NCBI GenBank assembly: GCA_964654355.1
Contig: CAZZIQ010000022.1
Coordinates: 1-17,570, forward strand
Length of the DNA stretch: 17,570 bases
Reading direction: 5' to 3'
Source: CAZZIQ01 sp964654355
GTDB taxonomy: Bacteria > Pseudomonadota > Gammaproteobacteria > GCF-002020875
The notes beneath the pieces were generated by a model. It saw nothing but the letters and a program-made list of their open reading frames with translations, was not told where the DNA came from and did no database searches. The stretch's first letter is position 1; each line of letters begins with the position of its first letter. This document shows positions 1-6,923 of this stretch, one piece after another. Both the position numbers and the translations under genes were made by a program.

Positions 1-229
1 TATTTGCCGACATTTTATCGAGCTTCATAGATTTCGATCCTTTTCCATCAAAATAGAATAATAAACATGAGATTCTTTACAAATGAAACTCAGAAATGAA
101 TTTCACGGAATGGATCATACAAATCCGAAATTAATTTTCAATCCCTGAAAAGCGATTTTTTAAATATTTTTTGAACGTTATTTCTCGAAACGAATCGCTT
201 CGGATTTTATTTACAGTCATTTACACAGC

Positions 230-2416
230 TTAATTACGACTACGCTCAGCCGATAAAACATTTGGAATCGCAGCAATTTTTTGCAGCAGACGCGCCAACT
301 CTTCCACGCCGCCAATTTCGACCGTCAGACGAATATGTGCCAAATGAGTGCGGCGATCAGTCGAAGTATTCGCACCCAAAACATTCACCTTTTCGTCGGC
401 GAGCAGTCCCGTGATGTCACGCAAGAGGCCTGAACGGTCATGCGCCCGTACGTCCAGATCTAAAACATAACGATCTGCAGACTCCTGCCCCCAATCTACC
501 GAAATCATCCGCTCTGGATGTACGTCCATTAAGCGCAACGCATTGCTGCAATCACGGCGATGCACGCTAACCCCACGCCCCTGGGAAATAAACCCCACAA
601 TTGCATCTCCGGGAACTGGGCCGCAACAACGCGCATAGTGCGTTAATAAGTTACCCACGCCCTCAATACGCACTCCGTCCGTTTGATTGGCGCGGCGCGG
701 ACGTTTGCGCTTAACCGGTTGCGGCGAATCAACAACGGGTTTTGGCGCAAGCCGTGCAAAGCGTCCGGCGAGCTGTGCCACAGTAATGTCGCCTTGACCC
801 ACCGCGGCTAAGAAGTCCTCCAGATTGCTCTCTTGGAAACACTCAGCCGCCGCTTCTAAGCCGGCCTGTCCAGCACCCACACGCTCCAGCTCACGCATCA
901 CTAAAGCGCGGCCATCTTGAATGTTTTGTTCACGATCCTGCCGACGATACCACTGCTTAACTCGTGAACGCCCACGTGACGTTGCGAGAAAGCCCAAAGA
1001 TGGATTCATCCAGTCACGGCTCGGGCGCCCTTCCTTCGCCGTTAATAATTCAATCTGCTGACCAGTTTTGAGTGGCGTCTGCAAGGTCACAATTCGCCCA
1101 TCGGCGCGCGCGCCACGGGTACGGTGACCGAGTTCGGTGTGAATCGCGTAGGCAAAATCGAGAGCCGTACTGCCAGCTGGAAGCTCAATTACCTCACCAC
1201 GCGGACTAAATACATAAATCTGTTCTTCAGCAACGGCGTCGCTAAAGCGCTCGAGAAACTCCTCTTGCTGACTAACGTCTTCTTTCCACTCCAACAACTG
1301 ACGCAGCCACAACACTTTACGCTCCAGAGCACTGTCATGCGCACTGCCTTCCTTATAGCGCCAGTGCGCAGCAAAGCCTCGCTCGGCTTCATCGTGCATC
1401 TCACGGGTACGAATCTGCACCTCAAGAATGCGGCCTTCTGGACCACGCACGGCGGTATGCAAGGAGCGATAGCCATTCGGCTTGGGCGCCGCAATGTAAT
1501 CATCAAACTCTTTAGGGATATGTGGCCACAAGCCGTGGACCAAGCCCAATGCGGTGTAACAGGCCGTTACGTTGTCGACCAAAATACGAACGGCTCGCAG
1601 GTCATATAACGCATCGAGACTGGCTTCTTTGCGCTGAATCTTTTTCCAGATACTAAAGATGTGCTTAGAACGGCCACTGATCTCACCCTCGATTCCAGCT
1701 TCTTTCAGCTTCTCACTCAAGGTTGCGATGACATCCTGAATGTAACGATCGCGATCTTCACGGCGTTCATCGAGTGCGCGCGCGATGCGCAAGTATTCGT
1801 CTTCGTGCAGGGTGCGGAATGCCAGATCTTCCAGCTGCCACTTTAGCTGCCAGATCCCCAATCGATTTGCCAAAGGCGCAAGGATATCGCGCGTCTCGCG
1901 GGCAATACGCTGCCCTTCTTCCCTTGAGAGCTCGCGCACATGACGCAACTGGTACAAACGCTCAGCAAGCAACAGAACCACCACACGCACGTCACTGGCC
2001 ATCGCCAACAACATGCGCCGCAGATTTTCATGCTGCGTTTCGTTGGAATCTGTTTCCTGAGAACCAACCTGCAAAAAATCCAAGCGCTGAGCGCTCTCAA
2101 GCAACCCTACAACCCCTTCACCCCAAGTGGATGTCGCCGTTGCGAAGTTCTGATCAGGACTCGTAAACAAGGGATGCAATAGCGCAGCAATGACCAGCTC
2201 CGCATCGGGACCGAGCTCGGCCAAGATCGCAGCTTGTTCGAGTGCGGCACGCCGATCCTCCGATGCCTCACACTGTGCGAATAGGGCATCAAGCGCATGA
2301 TTAATTCGTTCGTGTGCAGAACGGACACACTCATCGAGCAATGCCTGCTCCCAAATTGTGGGACGCGCGGAAAGATCTTCGGGTAACGGAGGGAGGTGGC
2401 GGACAGCCTGAACCAT
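230..2416 (-). CDS. relA: RelA-type (p)ppGpp synthetase
   Basis: Makes the alarmone (p)ppGpp from ATP and GTP/GDP in the cytoplasm, classically on ribosomes carrying uncharged tRNA. The 728-residue protein has the full long RSH layout. The N-terminal hydrolase-like region (about 40-190) is degenerate: the HD pair reads HP at 81-82. The synthetase domain (about 245-360) has EFDDY at 303-307 and NGYRSLH at 314-320. It is followed by TGS (about 398-460), a Cys-rich zinc-finger region with CC at 597-598 and HRRDC at 619-623, and a C-terminal ACT domain (about 650-725). The acidic EFDD motif and lost HD residues mark RelA rather than bifunctional SpoT. The start is an ATG with AGGA very close upstream. 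It lies 38 nt downstream of tonB with no visible terminator between, so it may be the last gene of that operon. Family assignment is very secure; loss of hydrolase activity is inferred from the motif. Confidence 0.96.
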   Translation of the reverse strand: MVQAVRHLPPLPEDLSARPTIWEQALLDECVRSAHERINHALDALFAQCEASEDRRAALEQAAILAELGPDAELVIAALLHPLFTSPDQNFATATSTWGEGVVGLLESAQRLDFLQVGSQETDSNETQHENLRRMLLAMASDVRVVVLLLAERLYQLRHVRELSREEGQRIARETRDILAPLANRLGIWQLKWQLEDLAFRTLHEDEYLRIARALDERREDRDRYIQDVIATLSEKLKEAGIEGEISGRSKHIFSIWKKIQRKEASLDALYDLRAVRILVDNVTACYTALGLVHGLWPHIPKEFDDYIAAPKPNGYRSLHTAVRGPEGRILEVQIRTREMHDEAERGFAAHWRYKEGSAHDSALERKVLWLRQLLEWKEDVSQQEEFLERFSDAVAEEQIYVFSPRGEVIELPAGSTALDFAYAIHTELGHRTRGARADGRIVTLQTPLKTGQQIELLTAKEGRPSRDWMNPSLGFLATSRGRSRVKQWYRRQDREQNIQDGRALVMRELERVGAGQAGLEAAAECFQESNLEDFLAAVGQGDITVAQLAGRFARLAPKPVVDSPQPVKRKRPRRANQTDGVRIEGVGNLLTHYARCCGPVPGDAIVGFISQGRGVSVHRRDCSNALRLMDVHPERMISVDWGQESADRYVLDLDVRAHDRSGLLRDITGLLADEKVNVLGANTSTDRRTHLAHIRLTVEIGGVEELARLLQKIAAIPNVLSAERSRN

Positions 2417-2454
2417 GATCCTAGTTTGTACGTAGCGTATGCACTACGCACCGC

Positions 2455-3384
2455 TTACTGTGAAGCTGCAACACTCTTCAACCAAACGCTGATGGTCTGC
2501 CCAAAAAACTGGCGACCAGTGGGATGCTCATCCGGAAGCGGAATCATCGGCGAAGCGAACTCCAGCATTTTCAAAATCGCCTCATCCAGTTCGGCATAGC
2601 CGGTACTGCGGGTGATTTCTGCCTGCAACAAGGACCCCGTGCGATCGATCTCATAACGCACCATCGCCTGCCCTTCCATCTTGCGGTCTTCGGCAATCTT
2701 CTTCACATAGGCGACAAAGCCTTGAATATGCGACGCCAAACGTTGCTGATAGGCGCTATCAATCCCTGGCACACTGCCAAAACGACCTACCATGCTGTTC
2801 GTGCGAGGATCCGCCGCAGCTGTTTTTGAAGAATCCTTTGTCGTTTGCGTTGCAACATCCGTTGTTTGCAGATCGCGTGCGACTATCGTTTCTTGCGCCT
2901 CAAGTCCGCTCTCGATCACTAAGGACGATAAGGCCACTTCGGAATAGGCAATGTCCGCCGTAGCGAACTGGGCCTGCTCGCTCACGCTCGCATCCAAGGC
3001 CAAGACTGAAACCGGCGCACTGGCTTGCAAGGGCAGCTCTACTGAAGCTGCGGAATCCGCCAATGCCACCTCGGTCGGTGCAAGTGCTTCAAGCGCCGGC
3101 TCTGTTGGGATCGCATCCAGCGAAACTATCGGCATCTCGAGCGCTGCAGTCGCATCCTGTGCGGTTTCAGCGCCCAGCATCACCACTAAGGATTGACGGA
3201 CTTGTTCCAACACCGGCTCGATCTGTGATTGCGGTGCTGGCAACCAAGGCAAGGCAGCAGCGTGTAATCCAATCGAGATCAACACCGCGGCAAGCCAGTC
3301 AGGGATTGATATGAGCCGCCGATCATCACGTTGGTACCAAACGCCTGGGCGCAGCTTGTTCGGATGCAGAATGAGCACGCTCAT
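2455..3384 (-). CDS. tonB: TonB-family energy transducer
   Basis: Periplasm-spanning protein that passes the energy of the proton gradient, harvested by ExbB/ExbD, to an outer-membrane receptor. The 309 residues show a cytoplasmic start, one membrane segment at about 29-50 containing the His typical of TonB (SIGLHAAALPWL), a long linker (about 55-205), and a C-terminal TonB domain (about 212-305) with VRYEIDRTGSLLQAEI and the helix STGYAELDEAILKMLE. The linker is rich in Ala, Glu, Asp, Ser and Thr, with few Pro and Lys, unlike the Glu-Pro/Lys-Pro rod of Escherichia coli TonB. The ATG overlaps the stop of the upstream exbD in an ATGA arrangement, so translation is probably coupled. The family call is secure. 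The receptor it serves is unknown, since no TonB-dependent receptor lies in the window. Confidence 0.9.
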   Translation of the reverse strand: MSVLILHPNKLRPGVWYQRDDRRLISIPDWLAAVLISIGLHAAALPWLPAPQSQIEPVLEQVRQSLVVMLGAETAQDATAALEMPIVSLDAIPTEPALEALAPTEVALADSAASVELPLQASAPVSVLALDASVSEQAQFATADIAYSEVALSSLVIESGLEAQETIVARDLQTTDVATQTTKDSSKTAAADPRTNSMVGRFGSVPGIDSAYQQRLASHIQGFVAYVKKIAEDRKMEGQAMVRYEIDRTGSLLQAEITRSTGYAELDEAILKMLEFASPMIPLPDEHPTGRQFFGQTISVWLKSVAASQ

Positions 3385-3803
3385 GATGCCCGTTCCGGTT
3401 GCAAGGTCACCAGCTGTACTTCTCGAATTCCAGCAGCACGCAGGCGCTCCATCAGGCGAATGACATGATGACTGTCCACGCTAGCATCAGCTTCAATGGT
3501 AATTTTGAGGGTTTCAATGGATGACTGTGCGGCGGCAATCACCTGATCCACACCTTCTGATTTCATCCGCCGATCGCCAATACGGATACGACCCTCAGCA
3601 TCAATTTGAAAATGGAGCTGGCCACGCTGGAGTGCATCCTGACTGCTTGATAATGGCGGTGTGAGATCCGCACGGGTTGGTGGACGCAAACTGCCCGCAA
3701 TCAGGAAGAAGATCAGCAGCAAAAAAATCACACTGATCAACGGGATCAAGTCCAGTTGTCGCTGAGTTGTCTGTGGAGGCTGGAAGCGAAAAGCCATGGT
3801 CAT
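3381..3803 (-). CDS. exbD: Second ExbD/TolR-family protein, membrane Asp replaced by Ser
   Basis: Inner-membrane ExbD/TolR subunit with a short cytoplasmic tail, one membrane helix (about 19-38) and a periplasmic domain (140 residues from this start). The helix reads LIPLISVIFLLLIFF, whereas ExbD proteins normally have PLxD at this site. The protonatable Asp (Asp25 in E. coli ExbD) is Ser24 here, encoded by a clear AGT codon. An Asp remains at residue 18, before the helix. I chose the ATG at 3803 because it forms a TGATG junction with the stop of the preceding exbD. An ATG at 3797 (MAFRF) is also possible, and a TTG at 3806 is less likely. The gene sits between the first exbD and tonB with overlaps on both sides. 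Family membership is secure. Its role as a structural or gating partner of the Asp-bearing ExbD is inference. Confidence 0.9.
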   Translation of the reverse strand: MTMAFRFQPPQTTQRQLDLIPLISVIFLLLIFFLIAGSLRPPTRADLTPPLSSSQDALQRGQLHFQIDAEGRIRIGDRRMKSEGVDQVIAAAQSSIETLKITIEADASVDSHHVIRLMERLRAAGIREVQLVTLQPERAS

Positions 3804-4210
3804 CAACGCCGCAACGAAACATGAGCCGCGCCGGCGTCACGGACCCGATCCAGGACTTGCACCAAACGCTGCAGATTCAAGCCTTCCTCACTGCGCAAAA
3901 CCACACGATGGCGGTCGCCCCGCTCGCGAACCAGTGTTGCTACACGCTGTTCGAGCACATCAAGCGAGACCACCTGTCCGGCAAGATCGACTTCCCCACT
4001 ACTGCGAACACGAACCAACAAGGCACCGCTTAGTGAGGCATCTGCACTGGCCACAGCTCGGCCCGGCACATCAAGCGGTAATGCCTGCTCACGTGCAAAT
4101 TGCGTTGCCAGCATAAAAAACACCAGCAACAAAAACACGATATCGATCAGCGGCGTGAGACTGAGCCAACGTCGCGGACGCGCGTAAATGTCAACGAAAT
4201 GAAGACGCAT
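3803..4210 (-). CDS. exbD: ExbD/TolR-family biopolymer transport protein
   Basis: Proton-channel subunit of the ExbB-ExbD motor energising TonB. The 135-residue protein has a short N-terminal tail, one membrane helix (about 18-36) with the canonical TPLIDIVFLLLVFFM, and a periplasmic domain ending near RVRDAGAAHVSLRR. Asp23 is the conserved proton-carrying residue. The start is the ATG at 4210, 33 nt after the exbB stop; the ribosome binding site is weak, so expression may rely on upstream translation. The stop codon shares one base with the start of the second exbD. This is the conventional ExbD of the pair. Whether it works as a homodimer or as a mixed dimer with the Asp-less paralogue cannot be told from sequence. 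Confidence 0.93.
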   Translation of the reverse strand: MRLHFVDIYARPRRWLSLTPLIDIVFLLLVFFMLATQFAREQALPLDVPGRAVASADASLSGALLVRVRSSGEVDLAGQVVSLDVLEQRVATLVRERGDRHRVVLRSEEGLNLQRLVQVLDRVRDAGAAHVSLRR

Positions 4211-4243
4211 GGAATTGTATGAGGCGTGGACCGATACCGAAGA

Positions 4244-4876
4244 TTAACGGTTGACCGCTATGCGCGTCTGGCGGGAATAGACGACCGCACGCGCAGCCAG
4301 CTGCACCATCTCTTCACGCATGCGCTCCACCATGCCTTCCAGCGCGTTGAGTGCTGCCAAGGCTGGAATCGCAACGGCAAGGCCCGCTGCGGTGGTCACC
4401 AGAGCCTCCCAAATCCCGCCAGCGAGTAGACCGACATCCACCTGCGTACCTGCACCTTCGAGCTGAATAAAGGCTTCGATCATGCCGAGTACCGTACCAA
4501 GAAGGCCGAGCAATGGACTGAGATGTGCAATCGCATCCAGACTGCGCAAACCGCGACGCGCGCGGTTTAACTCATGTCCGCCCAAAGTTTCGATCTCTTC
4601 ACGCATCACTGCTTCATTTAGCAGCTCTTCATTCATACCCGAGATCACGCCTTCGACGACACGCGCTGCCGGCGCCGAAGAAATGGCCAAGGTTTTCAGT
4701 GCGCGATCGCTATCACCTTGCTTAAGTAATTCAATTGCATCTTCGACTCGACGCGTATTCCGCAAACGAAACAAATGCGCAGTTTTAATTAAGATGATGG
4801 CGAAGGCATACACCGAAAAAACCAAGAGGATCCATGCGATGATCCCACCCCGCTCCATCCATTCCATAAACTCCAT
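4244..4876 (-). CDS. exbB: MotA/TolQ/ExbB-family proton channel protein
   Basis: Inner-membrane pentamer-forming subunit that, with ExbD, turns proton flow into work on TonB. The 210 residues show three hydrophobic segments: about 11-32, about 115-135 and about 150-177. The TolQ/ExbB signature lies in the latter two (LDAIAHLSPLLGLLGTVLGM and EALVTTAAGLAVAIPALAAL), and a cytoplasmic loop rich in charged residues sits between segments 1 and 2. I place the start at the ATG at 4876 because GGAG lies 7 nt upstream. A TTG at 4921 would add 15 residues but has no ribosome binding site. It follows the secreted Cys protein by 48 nt and precedes the exbD pair. The family assignment is secure. ExbB is preferred over TolQ because tonB, not tolA/tolB, follows. 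Confidence 0.92.
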   Translation of the reverse strand: MEFMEWMERGGIIAWILLVFSVYAFAIILIKTAHLFRLRNTRRVEDAIELLKQGDSDRALKTLAISSAPAARVVEGVISGMNEELLNEAVMREEIETLGGHELNRARRGLRSLDAIAHLSPLLGLLGTVLGMIEAFIQLEGAGTQVDVGLLAGGIWEALVTTAAGLAVAIPALAALNALEGMVERMREEMVQLAARAVVYSRQTRIAVNR

Positions 4877-4924
4877 AGATCTACTCCATCGCGGGCGCAC
4901 CGCACCCGTAAAATCAATCAAAAA

Positions 4925-5431
4925 CTATTTGAACAAGCGCGCGTCACTCTTACTTGAGGTCGACATCACACCAAGACAATCCAAGGCTGCCCCATCGACA
5001 GTCTCACAGACAGCAACATCATTAATCAGGATGCCGCCAACTTGATCGCAACGATTTGCGCTACCGAGGCGAAATAATTTAATAACAGTCTTGTTCTCCC
5101 GCACGTCCGGAAAACTTGCACGCAAATGCGCGGCAACAATGCCTCCCCGATCAAATACGAAAAGCTCGGTTTGCAAATCTTTTAGGCCATGCCCGCTGAC
5201 GTTATGTAATAAGAAATAGGCCAAACACATATCATCACGCTGTTCTAATTGATTCAGCTGGATACGTAACTCGGGATCCATCTTGGTTGCAGCTGGCACT
5301 TGCGCAACAGCCTGTGTGGGCAAGACCGCCATCAACACCAAACCGATTGCCACAGCCACGCTCTGCAATTTCAGTCGAAATAACCGCAAGACTTGAAACC
5401 TATTCATCGCTACATTCATATCTAGATCCAT
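4925..5431 (-). CDS. Exported Cys-containing protein heading the ExbB/ExbD/TonB operon
   Basis: Unknown function. From the ATG at 5431 the protein has 168 residues; starts at 5419 and 5407 are also possible, and the last (MNRFQVLRLF) gives a more typical signal peptide. A hydrophobic stretch (about 24-40) ending PTQAVAQ looks like a Sec signal peptide cleaved near AVA-Q. The exported part has four Cys (69, 128, 142, 152) and the pattern CLAYFLLHNVSGHGL, LFVFDRGG, CDQVGGILINDVAVC. I recall similar small exported proteins (a Cys-led beta-rich domain ending in a GxILINxxxxC motif) just ahead of MotA/TolQ-ExbD-ExbD-TonB genes in alphaproteobacteria. This is pattern memory, not a search. Its place as first gene suggests a periplasmic partner of the motor or TonB; paired Cys suggest disulfides. 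No strong ribosome binding site is seen. Confidence 0.78.
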   Translation of the reverse strand: MDLDMNVAMNRFQVLRLFRLKLQSVAVAIGLVLMAVLPTQAVAQVPAATKMDPELRIQLNQLEQRDDMCLAYFLLHNVSGHGLKDLQTELFVFDRGGIVAAHLRASFPDVRENKTVIKLFRLGSANRCDQVGGILINDVAVCETVDGAALDCLGVMSTSSKSDARLFK

Positions 5432-5505
5432 TCAACGTCAACTTTCATCGTTCGGAAACACGGAGGGCCGGCACGAGTAACCCCGGCCGACCCCCCTAAG
5501 ATTCG

Positions 5506-5530
5506 TGCCTTCGGTACATTGCCGAAGGCA
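5506..5530 (-). terminator. Hairpin downstream of the LysM gene, possible terminator
   Basis: A perfect 9-bp inverted repeat, TGCCTTCGG and CCGAAGGCA with a 7-nt loop, starts 17 nt after the stop of the LysM gene on the minus strand. It is not followed by a T-run in either direction, so intrinsic termination is doubtful. It could instead act as a 3' stabilising hairpin or be incidental. A second, weaker GGCCGG/CCGGCC pair lies at 5466-5488. Confidence 0.3.
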
Positions 5531-5547
5531 TCGAGGTTGTTATCGCA

Positions 5548-6126
5548 TCAACGATTGCAATGCAGCGCGAGGTACTCCAGGTCTGCATCTTCGGTGTAGC
5601 CCACTTCCCATGGGCCACGTGTTGCTGCATGACGCGCTGCCGCGGCACGCTCTTCAGCGCTAGCAACCTGCACTACGTCCAGTACCTGCCCCGGGTAGAC
5701 CAAATCCGCATCGCGAATCTGTTTGCGATTCGCGCACAACAGACGTGGCCACTGTTTGGCATCGCCGAAGACTTCTGGACGTGATGCGATTTCCCACAAG
5801 CTTTCGCCGCGAGAGACTTCATACAGCGTAACCTTGCCGCGCTCTGCCAGCGGAGTGCCCACAGTAACGTCCGCACTGGAACCCAACAGTCCCTGTGCTG
5901 CGGCTTTCATTGCGCGCTGCTCCAATACCTCATCGCACTCTGGCTGGGCATAGCCACGCGCCCAGCTGCCGGTCTTGATGCACTCGCCGTATGGCGTGCG
6001 CACGATCTTGCCACTGGTTGTGGTGAGGTAGCCTTCGAAGCTGGCTGCGTGGGCCCATCCACCGACCAGTACGGGGATCGCTGCCAGCAACGCGGTGAAC
6101 CAAGACTTACGAGCCGAAAACGCCAT
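5548..6126 (-). CDS. Exported LysM-domain protein with an OmpA-type N-terminal motif
   Basis: Probable periplasmic or cell-surface peptidoglycan-binding protein of 192 residues. It has a signal peptide (1-27, cleavage near AHA-A), a segment at 32-55 (GYLTTTSGKIVRTPYGEC, then KTGSW) and a single LysM domain at about 101-152 (YEVSRGESLWEIA; YPGQVLDV). A charged Ala-rich tail follows, then LEYLALHCNR. The 32-55 segment resembles the short motif found between signal peptide and OmpA domain in some betaproteobacterial OmpA-family proteins (GYV...VVR..YGECW.TG.W). No catalytic domain is visible, so a binding or anchoring role is more likely than hydrolysis. The start is well supported: AGGAG lies 7 nt before the ATG. 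It is transcribed alone or with the small membrane gene upstream. Confidence 0.87.
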   Translation of the reverse strand: MAFSARKSWFTALLAAIPVLVGGWAHAASFEGYLTTTSGKIVRTPYGECIKTGSWARGYAQPECDEVLEQRAMKAAAQGLLGSSADVTVGTPLAERGKVTLYEVSRGESLWEIASRPEVFGDAKQWPRLLCANRKQIRDADLVYPGQVLDVVQVASAEERAAAARHAATRGPWEVGYTEDADLEYLALHCNR

Positions 6127-6194
6127 GAGTTTCTCCTGAATTCTTACGATCGAGTGCTGAGAGTTGCGTGGCGTATCTGCCCCCTGCTTCCCTC

Positions 6195-6214
6195 AAAAAA
6201 TCCGCTGCGGATTT
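6195..6214 (-). terminator. Short hairpin followed by a T-run on the minus strand
   Basis: Read on the minus strand, a 7-bp stem AAATCCG/CGGATTT with a 3-nt loop runs straight into six T residues (three of them in the stem). It lies 73 nt after the stop of the small membrane protein gene and upstream of the LysM gene, so it could end the former. A possible promoter for the LysM gene (TGGACA, 16-nt spacer, TAACAT; plus-strand 6224-6251) lies just upstream of it, which would put the hairpin at the very start of that transcript. The stem is short, so the call is tentative. Confidence 0.4.
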
Positions 6215-6287
6215 ACCGATCGGATGTTACCGGGCTGGCTCGTGATGTCCAGCACCCCCGCAGGGTTTTTTCAATTCTGCTCAGACC

Positions 6288-6473
6288 CTAGCCCACGCTG
6301 GACAGCAGGAAGATGACGAAAATGACGACACCCAGCAGGATCAGCAATAGCCCCCGCCAATCGTCGGAACTCCCCTGTGGCGCATGCTTAAGGCTGTGAC
6401 GCAGTCCTGGCCAGAACCAGGCCACCAAAACCACGGCCAGCAGGCCCAATAGAATCTTTTCCCAAGTCGCCAT
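6288..6473 (-). CDS. Small two-helix inner-membrane protein
   Basis: 61 residues, function unknown. Two hydrophobic segments (about 5-21, LLGLLAVVLVAWFWPG, and about 43-59, LLLILLGVVIFVIFLLSS) flank a short basic/polar loop containing a His and an Asp-Asp-Trp. This fits a hairpin membrane protein with both ends on one side. I recall small gammaproteobacterial membrane proteins of this length with a similar FWPG...DW layout but cannot name a family. The ATG has only a weak upstream purine stretch. Its start is 54 nt from the divergent exported-protein gene, so they may share a promoter region. No overlapping gene competes for this stretch, and the two clean hydrophobic helices make it credible despite its size. 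Confidence 0.6.
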   Translation of the reverse strand: MATWEKILLGLLAVVLVAWFWPGLRHSLKHAPQGSSDDWRGLLLILLGVVIFVIFLLSSVG

Positions 6474-6527
6474 ACGCCGATGCTACCATCCGTCGCCTAA
6501 CGATTTCCCCACTTTTTGGAGACCCTG

Positions 6528-6899
6528 ATGTCCTCGGCCCCACTCTCTGCTTTGCTCGCCTCGCTCACTCTAACCTTTGTTCTCGGTTTCTCACTGAGTG
6601 CACAAGCGCAAGAACCTGCTGATGCTGCAGAGACGCTCAGCACCGCATCTGAGGAGAAAAAGCCAGAGCAGCCCGGGGTTGATGTCTGGCAGTACCTAGC
6701 CTCACCTTTTGGTGACCCCCCAGCCCTGTCTTCGGCCACAACCCCGAGCACCACGACTGCAACAACAATCGCAGCGCCTGAGCGCAAATGGCCTGAGGAG
6801 TACTGGAACTGCCTACTGCTGAATCTTCGCGGCATGGGCAGCGATCTCGCCACTCGCCTCATTGCCAAGGCCTGCCAAGAGAAATACCCGCAACAGTGA
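6528..6899 (+). CDS. Small exported protein of unknown function
   Basis: 123 residues from the ATG at 6528, chosen because GGAG lies 6 nt upstream. A TTG at 6516 overlaps that ribosome binding site and is unlikely. The N-terminus is a signal peptide (LLASLTLTFVLGFSLSAQAQE, cleavage near AQA-Q). A low-complexity Ser/Thr/Ala/Pro middle (about 65-88) links to a conserved-looking C-terminal block: YWNCLLLNLRGMG, then SDLATRLIAKACQEKYP, with two Cys about 24 residues apart. Short exported proteins with a similar C-terminal pattern (a Cys, then Asp-x-Ala-x2-Ile and a final Ala-Cys) occur in proteobacteria, but I know no function. The last block could form a disulfide-closed helical hairpin. It converges on the unknown gene ending at 6924, with a 24-nt gap. 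Confidence 0.72.
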   Translation: MSSAPLSALLASLTLTFVLGFSLSAQAQEPADAAETLSTASEEKKPEQPGVDVWQYLASPFGDPPALSSATTPSTTTATTIAAPERKWPEEYWNCLLLNLRGMGSDLATRLIAKACQEKYPQQ

Positions 6900-6923
6900 T
6901 CTTGAACGACGGACCGGCGCGTT

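Noticed and set aside
1..229. Possible gene, attachment site or origin in the AT-rich left end
   Set aside because: All frames are short, no clear iterons, DnaA-like clusters, tRNA end or strong hairpin are visible; it reads as a plain intergenic region after relA.
1124..1609. 161-codon plus-strand frame opposite relA
   Set aside because: It lies wholly inside the relA synthetase/TGS coding region on the other strand, has no ribosome binding site or family features, and relA is unambiguous.
4877..4921. 15-residue N-terminal extension of ExbB from a TTG
   Set aside because: No ribosome binding site precedes the TTG, and the extension (rich in Arg/Pro/Ser) is not expected before the first ExbB helix; the ATG at 4876 has GGAG at good spacing.
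4482..5045. 187-codon plus-strand frame opposite exbB and the exported Cys protein
   Set aside because: Antisense to well-supported genes, Arg/Ser-rich composition typical of shadow frames, and no recognisable domain.
6255..6275. CCC/GGG repeat followed by six T residues as a plus-strand terminator
   Set aside because: The stem is only about 4 bp and no plus-strand gene precedes it.
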